A stretch of DNA of 64,000 bases. Origin: Calycina herbarum (lineage: Eukaryota; Ascomycota; Leotiomycetes; Helotiales; Pezizellaceae). The notes under the pieces are model-generated. The model worked only from the letters and a program-made list of their open reading frames with translations, was not told the origin of the DNA and did not search any database. Of the stretch, positions 13,901 through 23,542 are shown in pieces. The stretch is taken from contig LLEY01000118.1 in assembly GCA_001414485.1 (NCBI GenBank), positions 124,001 to 188,000 on the forward strand. The letters are read 5' to 3'. The position numbers and the translations under genes are program-made. The first letter of the stretch is position 1, and each line of letters begins with the position of its first letter.

Positions 13901-14775
13901 TAAATCCTTTATTTAAATTATTTATAAGATACTCTTTTATTACTTATAGCTCTATAGTTAACTATTAATATAGAAAGGAGTAGAAGATAGAAAGAGGTTT
14001 ATTTAAGGTAATTTTATAGTTATATACGTAGTAAGAGAGAAGTTTATTTAAGGCTGCTTTTAAGAATATATCCTAGAATAATAAGTAATATTAAGAGAGT
14101 TAGGACTATATTAGGTCTATAGTCTTAGTATTATCTAAGAGTAGAGCTAATCTTTCGTCGATGATCTAATCTAATTTGTAAATACTTATTATAAAGAACT
14201 TAGTATTAGATTACTTTATATTAAAATATAAAGTATTTATACTTATTTTACTAATAAAAGAGTATAGAGTCTAATCTATTTAAGCTATACTAGTAGGTTA
14301 GAGAGTATTTAGAGCAGAGTTAAAGAGGTAGATATTAGAAGTTAATATCGTAGATAATAGTAATAACTTAGCTAAGAGCTTACTATTTCTTTACTTTTTA
14401 TTTTAATAAAGAGCGTAATCTCTTTAGTTCGTATCTAACTATATATTTAAATAAGACTTCTAGTTCTAGCTAGAAGTTAGAGAAAGTAAGATTTCCTTTC
14501 TAAAGTAAGAAGTTAGTAGGGTTTTAGCTAGCTAAATAAGTTGATTCCTAGTAGAGTTAAGAAGAATATTAAAATGTTTTAACTATTTATTTCTAATAAT
14601 TAGGTCTTATTATCTAAGGTCTAGGACTATAAAGAGGCAGTTTTAGATATAACGTCGATCTAGGTTTAAATATAGTTATATAAACTATATTACTTTACTC
14701 TTAATACTACTATTATATCTACGAATAGGTACTAAGTAGAGTAGTTTTTAAATCTATATACTTAATAATTAGAAT
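10994..14775 (-). pseudogene. Gypsy-2 pol remnant (integrase, RNase H, reverse transcriptase)
   Basis: Minus-strand frame with a recognisable Ty3/Gypsy reverse transcriptase at about 13.3-13.95 kb (KAKIFTKLDI, then RLY.LSAVEL and a RELVN.L-type lead-in further right). Integrase should occupy about 11.1-12.5 kb but is too degraded to place domains. The right end (14,693-14,775) matches the protease start of the copy ending at 64,000. Very AT-rich, with many TAG/TAA codons. Confidence 0.75.
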
Positions 14776-17690
14776 AGCTATAGACTATACTTCAAATTCG
14801 TACTTATTAATATTAAGCTATAGCCTAGTATCTTAAAGCCTTTGTATTACTTTATAGACATACTTATAGTACTAGTTATAGGTGCTGTCTATAAAGACTA
14901 AGACATCGTCGATATATACTAAGACAAAGTTGTCTAAGAACTTTTAAAGTATATAATTAATATACTACTAGAAAGTGCTAGAAGTATTTATAAGTCTAAA
15001 AGAGGTAATAAGCTATTTAAAAAGCCTAAAGCGTGTTTAGAAAGCCGTTTTCCACTCGTCTCCCTCTTTAATTCGTATCTTATAAAACGTAGTAATAATA
15101 TCTATTTTTATAAACTACTTTGCTTTTCCGATCTAGTTAAGTATCTCTTAGATTAAGAGTAATAGATAGCAGTTCTTATAGGTTAACTTATTTAGTGCCT
15201 AGTAGTTATAACAGAACCGTAGGCCCCCTCCTAGCTTCTATACGAAGAGTACTAGCGCAGCTACTAGAGAGTTGCTTACTCGAATAAATTCCTTATCTAG
15301 TAGCTTTATTAGGGTTTTATAGAGTACTAACAGCTCGTTCTATAACATATTATAGAGTAGCCTCTATAGGACTGTCTCCTTAGATCCGCTGTCTATCTAT
15401 AAAAGCTTAATACTATAATTAATTCCTTATTAGTATACTAGTAACTTATTTACTTCTTTTCTATTAAAAGCTAGGTAGAATTCTAGACTGATCTAGCTAA
15501 GCAGCTTTGTCTACGAGTTTATATACTTCTTCTCTACTAACACTTTATTAATATCTACGAGGCTAACTAAGAAAACTTATAGCTTACGTTTATAATCTAT
15601 AAGAAAGTAGAAGACAGCTACGCTTACTTACTTATAGGGGTAAGACTTTTCTAGCTTACTATAAACTTCTAACCTAGAGTCTTAGAAGAGCAAGCATCTC
15701 TTAGTAGTGTTAAGTAAAGCTCGCTCTCTTCTTAACTAAGATTTTCCTAGAATTATTTTATAGCTCTCGATCTTAGAGACTATATAAGTATAAACCCGTT
15801 TCTACTAGTAGCCTCTAATATCTATGCTAAAAGATACTACTTAGGATATAGTATCTTCTAATACTCCTTCTACTAACTATAAATACCTTAGTATAATTTA
15901 TATATAAGAGAGCTAATAACAACGGACAAAATAGTCTAAAACAATTCTATAGACTAAATACTCTAAATCTACTAAGGCTTATAAAGTAGCTACTCTATTT
16001 ACTAAAGCTAATATAAGAAGAGGTTTTTCGTCTATATATTCCTACTTAAAATGTCTCTAAGTGTCTATTACTAACAACTCCCTTCGTCGCCCCTGCCTAC
16101 GCTTTCTAATAAGAGCTACTAGTTTTCTAAATCTAAGGAGATATTACTGTCTTCTTCTTCTAATTCTAGTACTACTTCCTTAACCTCTGCCTTCTGTTTA
16201 TAGACCGAATCCGCTGTTATAAGTCGCCTTAGTAGTCTATATAGACATTCTTAAACAAAATAACTAGTAGCTCTATAGCGAAGACAGCGACTAGTACGAG
16301 CACGGTTGCTTCGTTCTTTCTAGGACATCTATTTAGTACGCTTAGTACTAGTTATTAAGACTTTAGTAGGTGCTGGTTTCTAATCTATACCCTCTATAGA
16401 TATCTTATAAGTGACTTTCGGTCTATTAGCGATATTACTACTCGTTACCTACTATGTAGTATTCGTTAAGCGTTTCTAAGAGGTCTATAGTGTTTCTAGA
16501 AGAGTCTAGGCCCTAGATCTTAATATTTAAGCTTTATAAGCCTTTAAGCGGTCGTTCGTTTCTTTAATAATAGAGTAGTAAGACTTAAAGTTAGGTTAAG
16601 AAGGAACTATAATCATCGTCTTAACTAGCTCGTTACTAAGGATTCGGTTAAGAGACACCTTCTTTACGTCGTCTAGCTAAGATCCTTCTCTAGACTTTAT
16701 AAGTAAGGCTTGCTATTCTGTAAAGACCTCTAGAAATAGTCTTAAGCCTTAGCAGAAGGATTCTAGCTTTCGTTACGCTCTTTCCTTAGCTTACGAGTCT
16801 CTAAATATAAACTCTACTTGATCTAAGAAATCACTACTATTAGCTAGCTCTAGCTTGCCTTGTTCTTATACTTATGCTTCTATTCTATAGAGCGCCTTAC
16901 TCTGTAAGGATCTGTTAAGTGCCTAAAACTTAACGTATTTAGTATATCTATAGTAGTCGACTTCGATTTTAGCTCGTACTTATTATAGCTAAGCTTCTAG
17001 CTTATCCGAGTCTCCGTAGAATTCTAGTAGCGAAGGAAGAGACTTTCTAGGTTTATTATCGTTATAGACTATTTATAAGCGAGCTTTCTTAGTCTTTGTT
17101 TCCTCCTCTATAATCCGTAGTCGTTCGTTCTCTTAAGTAGTTATTAATTGATTTTATTAACTCTAAATATATTAAACGAACTAAGTAGGTAGCTCTTTTA
17201 GTATACTACCTTCCTATATATCTCCTATCTTCTATAAGTTCTATAAATACTATGAAACTACCTATAAGTTCTAGTATAGCTGTAAAGGCCTAGTGTTCCA
17301 GTGTTACTATAAAGGCTTAGTATTCTAGTATTACTATAAAGGCCTAGTGTTCTAGTATTACTGTAAAGGCCTGTTATTCTAGTATTACTATAAAGGCCTA
17401 GTGTTCTAGTGTTGCTGTAAAGGCTCGTTGTTCTAGTGTTAGTTTAAATCGAATCTAATATCAGAGCTTATAGTAAGTACTAATGAATTAAACTACAGAG
17501 GCTGTCTATATATAAGAAGATTCGATTGTTCTTTCTAAGCTAGAGTCCTTACTAACTTATATACTTAGTTAGCTCTTTCTAGAGAGTTCTACTAAGAGTA
17601 CTCTCGAAGGTTCTATTACGTCTATACGTTGCCAAGCGAGGTCACGTGAATGCGTCGCTGGAGTACTCCGAGACTTATTCTATAGATGTA
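14776..17690 (-). mobile_element. Fragment of a second Gypsy lineage (RT, protease, gag, LTR-like leader)
   Basis: Minus-strand order from the right: an LTR/leader-like stretch (about 17,460-17,690), a 6 x 27 bp repeat (17,281-17,442), gag with a Cys/His knuckle near 16.2-16.3 kb (QPCSY...GHF..EC), protease, and a Gypsy reverse transcriptase at about 14.8-15.5 kb (FTKIDI, EGDEWKTAF, VLVYIDDVLVF, ending NKYEFEV). It stops right after the RT; RNase H and integrase are absent. It has fewer stops than its host element, so it may be younger. No matching LTR pair or TSD was found, so recombination or gene conversion is as likely as insertion. Confidence 0.65.
17281..17442. repeat. 27-bp tandem repeat, six units
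   Basis: Six consecutive units of exactly 27 bp, each built on TGTAAAGGCCTAGTGTTCTA plus about seven more bases, with RIP-type differences (TGTAAAGG/TATAAAGG, GTGTT/GTATT). Being a multiple of three, it can encode a nonapeptide repeat on the minus strand (HWNTRPLQ plus one Gln), near the N-terminus of the Gypsy gag remnant. Confidence 0.9.
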
Positions 17691-18259
17691 ACTCTTAATA
17701 CTTTATATCTTATCTATATTAGAAAAGTCTTATAAGTCTCTAAGGTTTTAGACTAGGCTCTTACTTTTATTATTTCTTAACTTTTTAGTTTTAGATATAC
17801 GAGTATAGTTTAGTATATCTTTAGAGAGAGGCTTACTAGTTTCCCTAGTAGGTTACTTAATACTCTCTAGTAGAGCTTAGAAGAGATCTAGGGTCGCTTC
17901 TTAGTTTAATATACTCGATGTTGTTAAGAGAGAGTTTAGAGGTAGATTCGAGAGCCTTTTAGATAACTTAATATCGACTTTCTAAACCTTATATAATAAT
18001 CCTTATATAGAGAGGGTTATTTAAAGTCTTAGGAATCCTTAGTATCTTCTACTTTCTTAACGTATTAGAAGACACGCTTTTTACTAGCTAACTAATAGAT
18101 ATTAAACTCTAATATTACTAGCTATCTATAAACTAGTAATTTAAGGTTATTATTATACTAATCTAAATCTAGGCTAAATTAAATTCACTATAGGACGTTA
18201 ATACGCTTAGTAAGATATTATAATAGGCTGTCTCTAGTAAGAAGAATTTAATCTTTTAA
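17691..18259 (-). pseudogene. Gypsy-2 gag N-terminal remnant
   Basis: Minus-strand frame homologous to the gag starts at 48,280 and in 62.3-62.6 kb. Shared features are a SVKQPTREAS-like motif (here around 17.85 kb) followed by a basic stretch. Only about 250 codons remain before the foreign Gypsy segment begins. Non-functional. Confidence 0.7.
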
Positions 18260-18578
18260 TATAATAGTACGAAATAGATAATACTATAAAAGAGGTATAT
18301 AGAAGTACGTTCTATAGAATAATATACTTAGATACTAGACTCTAAATATAAAAGAAAAGATTAAATTAACCTTTTCTAATACTAAGAGTAAGAGTATCTA
18401 TATATAAAAGAGTTCAGATAATAATAATAGACTTAGAGGTCCGAACCGAATATTCTAATACTCGAATACGTAACTCTTATATTCTACGTAACCCTTAGCA
18501 TTCCTATACCTTAAACCGTATTCTATCTAGTATATATATAACCTTAGTAACTCTTATTCTTAATAGCAAGCTATTATA
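18260..18578 (-). repeat. Gypsy-2 LTR (right copy; 5' LTR in element orientation)
   Basis: 319-bp partner of 10675-10993, ending GCTATTATA and followed by ATCTT. It shows somewhat more C-to-T changes than the left copy. Confidence 0.9.
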
Positions 18579-18582
18579 ATCT

Positions 18583-18990
18583 TAAACGAGTTAAAAACAG
18601 CTATAAAGGTAATAAGATTTATAGAACAGACGTAACTCCTTAGGTAATTTAGGAGTTGTAGTATAGTATAAAGAGACGAAGCGGAACGCTGGGGGGAGAC
18701 TGAAGGTATAAGGATATAAGATAGCTAGTAGAAGCGGCAGCTAAGGAACCTGATATATTTCAAAAGATCAAGAAAAGCACTTCTTTTACGCTATGTATAT
18801 AGTTGTAGATAGAGGCCAGACCGTCCAGTGGAGGAGGCTGCTGGTTACTACATAGTGATGAAGTGAAGTACGCTTGCCAAATGCGGTAAGCGTACTTCGG
18901 CAGCTGCGCCGAAGCTGGACCACTCCGGCATAGCCGCCCTACGGCGGGCGGCTGGAACCGAGTATGAATAAATCAATCAATCAATCTCGT
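18583..18990 (+). mobile_element. LINE 3' end with structured RNA and (AATC)n tail
   Basis: The first ~80 bp are AT-rich, then base composition becomes normal near 18,660. A perfect-looking stem lies at 18865-18878/18885-18898 (14 bp with one G-U, loop AAATGC), followed by a GC hairpin near 18,931-18,950 (GCCGCCC/GGGCGGC). Then comes GAACCGAGTATGAATAAATC and further AATC units. Strong 3' hairpins followed by a short simple repeat are typical of the 3' ends of Tad-type fungal LINEs. It is probably the 3' end of the LINE begun at position 1, with an internal deletion. Confidence 0.6.
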
Positions 18991-19313
18991 GCCAAAGGTG
19001 CAAAAATTCCAACGGCCCCGTCTACGTGGAGCGAATGAATATCCGATTCTCTATATTAAAACCCTCTACTGACTCTGTATATGTAGACTCTAAATTACTT
19101 CTCTTAGGTTGCTTCTCAGTAGGGTAGCCTGTGACCGGAGAAACGGACATTTGCTCACTTCACGTACAGCCAGCCCCCCCTGATGTTTATGCCAAGTGTT
19201 GGTGCTTTGTTGGAACCGTCGTCAGCCTTCTCCAACTTCAACTCTCCCCCTCCTCATTAATTTTCATTTCTGCCAAGTACGAACCTTGGAGCAAGAAACC
19301 CGCGCCTTTCGCC
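18991..19313 (+). promoter_or_regulatory. 5' region of the F-box-like gene
   Basis: About 320 bp of normal base composition between the LINE tail and the preferred ATG. A frame is open from an ATG at 19131, but its 61 extra residues are Ser/Pro/Cys-rich and resemble translated leader. A pyrimidine-rich tract (CTCTCCCCCTCCTC) at about 19,241-19,255 fits a fungal promoter/transcription-start region. No clear TATA box seen. Confidence 0.4.
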
Positions 19314-20720
19314 ATGATGAATCTACAGGACTTTCCGAATGAAATCTTGACGAAGATATTTTCTGAAATCATTGGCGACTCCGCATTCGAGCTTTCAAAG
19401 TTGTCTCGGTTCTTCCACAAGTGGATGCGTCACATCATCTACCAGAGAAGAATCACTATTTGTTTCGGGCATCCAGATATCACGACTCAATCTTCGCAGC
19501 TAGAACGGTGCGTGGAGGGGAATGCAAGTCCAGATACCACGTATCGATGCAAGCTGTTACTACGGAGCCTCAAGGAGAATCCGGACATCGCGCCATTAAT
19601 CACGGAGGTGGAACTTCAGTGGGAAGTGGTTCCTGACGAGAACAACTCTGTTGAATTGGCGAACCAGTTACTTGAAGCTTTACTAAATTTGAAAACACTG
19701 GTGATTCAAGCACATAAAATCGACATGAAATTCCAGTCACGGTTCCTCAAAGTCAACCCAATGTTGATGTTGAAAGATGTTTTCTTGATCGACAACCAAC
19801 TTACGATGAAGACTGTGAATAAATATTTGAGTCTTCCGCACCTGGAGATATTGACCATCGGTTCTCGATTGCGTGGGACTTCCGAAGACGTAGATGACAC
19901 CTTGAAGAATTCATCTTTACGCATATTGAATCTGGGTATGTCTCATCACACACCCGCCGAAATGCTTTACGCAATTTTCAAATCGCATTCCAAAATCACT
20001 ATATTTCATGGAGCTCTTTTTGGCACAGAAAAATTTATTTCCCAAAATTGCCATGCCTCTGGATATATGGAATCTATACTCTCGCCTGTTCAAATGTCGG
20101 ATACGATGATTCCTTTGCAAAATTCACTTGAACGATTGCTATTTTATCTATGCGATTGCAAATGGCTGGACCGAGGTCATGATGGCACAAGAATGGATTT
20201 AAGCATGATGAAGAATTTGCGCGTTCTTCAATGCCCTTCCAAGTGCTTTTTTCCACCTCAAGTGTGTGGAGTGGCACCATCGAGAGCTGGCTTATATAAG
20301 CTGCTTCCACCAAACCTGGAGGAGCTAACCGTAAGTGGTTTTCTATCTCTCTACTGAAGCCGTGTACTAAAAGTGTCATCTCAGTTGCAATTTGAGCAGA
20401 CCCAAAAGGTCTTCGAAGAACCAAAAAGCATTGGGCTTGAAAGCAAATCTTCCGGAATTTCACGCCAGCTCTTGTGGTTAGCTGAACTTGCAAGTAATAA
20501 AGAAGAATACACTCCGTCTCTAAAGCTTATCGTTCTCGACGACCCGGTAAAAGACAGGATGTGTCTAGAAAGACGCGGGCGAGATCGTGCAGCATATCGC
20601 TTGCGGCGACCATGGAGAGCTCCGGGAGCCGTTGGAGAAGGTCTCGCAATTGCTGGCATCACTTTGAGAGCAGAGGTTGATCGACAATCTCTTGATAGAG
20701 TCTTTGGAGATGGAGCATAA
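19314..20720 (+). CDS. F-box / leucine-rich-repeat-like protein, one intron
   Basis: Two exons, 19314-20330 and 20385-20720, joined by a 54-bp intron with GTAAGT donor, TACTAA branch site and TCAG acceptor; the joined frame is about 450 aa. The N-terminus (MMNLQDFPNEILTKIF, then LSKLSRFFHKWM) has the spacing of an F-box, the adaptor that binds Skp1 in SCF ubiquitin ligases. The rest shows Leu-rich segments (LEILTIGSRL, LRILNLGM, LERLLFYL, LEELTLQF) like fungal F-box-LRR proteins. An upstream in-frame ATG at 19131 would add 61 unlikely residues. From about 20,570 the frame becomes Arg-rich and unnatural, while the next frame reads GEIVQHI and GELREPLEKVSQLL, so a frameshift or missed small intron near the 3' end is possible. 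The substrate is unknown. Confidence 0.7.
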
Positions 20721-20856
20721 ACACACCTGAGGAAGCGTTGTTTCAATTGTGGTTCATTCTAAAATAGCACTGGAGACAAAAATACACCAAAATACTTGTC
20801 CATGACTCTCCACAATTCCGACTTCCCTCCTCTGCCCTTCCTGAGACTATTCCCAA

Positions 20857-22157
20857 TCATTTTAGGTCCCACTTAAATTTACTGGTTGCAGGCTTGCAAG
20901 AGTCAGACCTGATAAGCTTGCCTGCCTCGAACGTGGTCTGCGTTGCGCCAAAGCAGTACCCCGCATCAAACATCCATACTGCTAGTGTAAACATTGCGTA
21001 ATTGTCGCCGTTTGCCACCGATTTTTCTGCACTCAGTGTCACACAATCTTTCCAGCCGTATGCTGGTGTTGGATTCTTAATCCAGGCCGTCCTATCAGGA
21101 GTCATGATCCCATCACCCTTATCTTTGTCCTCCGCTTTCATGAAATTAGCAGCTTTTCTGAAACGTCAAACAATAAAACCATGATATATACATACTATAA
21201 GCAGAATACGCGTGTGAAAACTGTGTACTGATTAGAAAAAGAATTTCAGACAACGTGGTCTTTAGCTCAATCATGAGAAGAACTTCTTACCTCGTGGACT
21301 AAACTGATGGAGCCGGTATGACGTATATAATCAACTGTTGTTTCTTTGAAGTCCTTTTGGTTAAAATGGATAGGTCCCCTATACAGTTTGAAATAAAAGT
21401 CGCACAGCTATTTTTAGTGAGGCACATGTTAGCAGTTACAGACAAAACAGCAACACCAGAAATCCAAGTCAGCACGTACAATCATAATACCACGGTTTGG
21501 TTCTTGAGTCTCGTCAGGGTTGGGGTCGGTTTCCACGTTGACCCAGGCTACATTATTTGCCACGTCAATGCAAGGATTATCATATCCTTGATCGCGGATC
21601 TTGTTTGCTGGGTTGAACGTCTCCTGAAGGTGTGGCTCTTTCAGCGAATTCATCTTATCTCCGTCTTCCTCTCGATCTGGGACAGGCTTCCATTCTACTG
21701 TTTGTCCATTCGCACAATAAATCCTGGTGTTTGTTTTCTCTGCTGGAATCCCACCGGCAGCTTGGTAGAGCATAAGACTCTCGTAGTTTCCTAGGAACCC
21801 AGTTAGCCCAGAGACATTTGGTTTTGATAATAGAGTCCTACCTTTCACCTTTTCCCTTATAGCTGGATTAAGAATTGGAGATGGCGAGGTGTCATCTCCA
21901 AATACTTTGTTGAAAACGGTTATAGCGGCATCATCAGCTTCGTTGGGCGCTGGATTGCCTGCTGCAGCTATAAGCTCATCAATTCTCGTAATGGTGCGTT
22001 GGGAGAGAGACTTGGCCTCAGTCAACTCCGATTCGATTCGTAGCACTTGAAGAAAATTACATGATTTATCGAAGGAGTAAGTGGCGGCCATGACTCCAAG
22101 AGACTGCAGAAGAAACATGGTATGAAGGAACATTGCGAAGATTTGAATGCAGTGCAT
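20857..22157 (-). CDS. Secreted zincin metallopeptidase-like protein (M35/aspzincin type), four exons
   Basis: Minus-strand exons: 22157 (or 22133)-21480, 21407-21291, a 25- or 29-nt micro-exon ending its 5' side at 21220, and about 21157-20857 with TAA. Introns: 72 bp (GTACGT...TAG, CTAAC branch), 70 bp (GTAAGA...CAG) and 34-43 bp; the last boundary is uncertain. The start at 22133 gives a compact signal peptide (MFLHTMFLLQSLGVMA) and about 366 aa. The spliced frame creates HEFSH, an HExxH zinc motif, with HE at the end of exon 2 and FSH in the micro-exon. Further on, AYGWKDC and NGDNYAMFTLAVW resemble the downstream region of deuterolysin-like and Lys-specific metallo-endopeptidases. Inferred role: extracellular protease or protease-derived effector. 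The family call is by motif only. Confidence 0.65.
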
Positions 22158-23542
22158 GGCGAGCTGTTGAATTATGGACTATATGAGAGCGCTATCGAAT
22201 CTCGGTTTATATATTCAAAAGAGTGTTGTAAACAAAAGAAGAGGAAGTATGATATCGAGCAAGAAATCCATGGTTCAATCAAGCCAGGAAGCAAGCGGTG
22301 TTTGTACAGTGGATATAAGCTACTATCAGACGTCTATTTCAAGTTTCCCTTTAGTGAGTTGGGACTTACGGCATATGTGAGGCACTTTTCCTGCAGTCAT
22401 CTTTTTACTCTTCAAGATGGAAGGGGCGAAGTACCTTGTTTAGCGCTCAATACCACAGGTAGATTTCGATACCAAAGATGTTGAGTGGATGTACAAGTTG
22501 GCCCCGCCAAGGGCCTACATTCCGTGGCAGTGCCCCCGTCTTTGACTTGATTTTTGACCATGATTTCTGATTCCCGAAAATTCCTACAACCCAAAGCAAC
22601 ATTTGAGTGCTCATTTGGGCGTAGGCTTATCACTTCCTTGTGCTTAGAAGCACAATTCTTCAGCAATGCCCACGGCAATTCCACCCTTGATGATGTTCAA
22701 AGCCTGTACGATTTCCTATATCCCTCTATTTTTACTTTTACAGTAGTAGGTGCGAAGCAGTTGTCCTATTATCTATCAGTAGAATCTAATGATTCTACAT
22801 GAGCTACGGTTTCTCGAAGGTTAAATTGCCTCAATCTGTTTATAAACCAGACGAAGATTCTATACCTCAACCCAGATCCAAAGCGAAGAGGATTACTACC
22901 CTTGCCAAAACGTAAAAGACTAACACCAACACCAACAGTGTCTCCACTCAAGGCACTTCGAATTTCAATGCTGAGATGGCTAAATATCAGCCTATTGCTA
23001 CGTAAAGTGTTGTTGCAAATCGTAAAAAGTTATGTTCCGATCCTTCGAAGTGTGATATCAAATATTGCCAAGAGAAATCCAACACCAACACCAACAAGAC
23101 ATTCCAATCCAACCACCTGCGCCTCCCAACATCATTTGAAAAATCTGTGTGTCTCAGCCCACAGAACAAGGCATTGATGGTCCCTTGAAATCTGGCTAAC
23201 ATGTCTTTTCTTACGATTCAAGGCTCTTCCATACTACGCCCCCAACATCATTTGACAAGTCTACGTGTTTCGGCCCACAAAACAAAGCGCTGATAGTCTT
23301 TTGAACTCTTGTCAACATTTCTTCAAATAGATTATTACAATTCGAGGCTCTCTCACACTGCGCCTTTAGGATCGCGGGTAACATTTTGCCTTGTATCTTG
23401 ACATGAAATTGTGATCTTAGGTCGACCAAATTTTAACTTATATATGAAGTATGATCTTTCTAAAAGTCTATAGAAAAGTTCCGAGGACTTTGAATTACAA
23501 CACTCGCAACAATTCGCACCCAAAAGCTCAGATCCCGTCAGG
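22158..23542. other. Intergenic region between the metallopeptidase-like and Cys-rich genes, with a degenerate duplication
   Basis: About 1.4 kb of normal base composition; the two flanking genes are divergent, so it contains both promoters. No convincing gene. Several short frames exist on both strands with no recognisable domain. A degenerate direct duplication lies at about 23,125-23,360 and is listed separately. TATATATGAAG occurs at about 23,438, some 100 bp before the next ATG, and could be a TATA element. Confidence 0.5.
23125..23360 (-). repeat. Degenerate 116-bp tandem duplication of an old coding segment
   Basis: CCCAACATCATTTGA begins two diverged copies 116 bp apart (23125 and 23241). 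On the minus strand both copies read similar peptides: QGTINALFCGLRHTDFSNDVG in one and QKTISALFCGPKHVDLSNDVG in the other. The period is not a multiple of three, so the two frames cannot be joined. It looks like the remains of a duplicated exon or gene; no family recognised. Confidence 0.6.

Larger units (their letters stand above)
10675..18578 (-). mobile_element. Gypsy-2 element, RIP-degraded, with a foreign Gypsy segment inside
   Basis: 7,904 bp bounded by equal 319-bp LTRs, inserted near the 3' part of the LINE. Coding remnants are on the minus strand. The flanks give at best an imperfect duplication (GACCT before, ATCTT after), perhaps because of RIP and decay. The segment from about 14,776 to 17,690 belongs to another Gypsy lineage and replaces most of gag: homology to the copy at 61.7-64 kb stops at 14,775 (protease start) and resumes at about 17,696 (early gag). 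Confidence 0.85.

Noticed and set aside
17281..17442. Possible CRISPR-like array
   Set aside because: The units are contiguous with no spacers and the organism is a fungus; it is a coding minisatellite.
10670..18583. Target duplication for Gypsy-2
   Set aside because: GACCT and ATCTT agree only with two RIP changes plus one transversion; not strong enough to claim.
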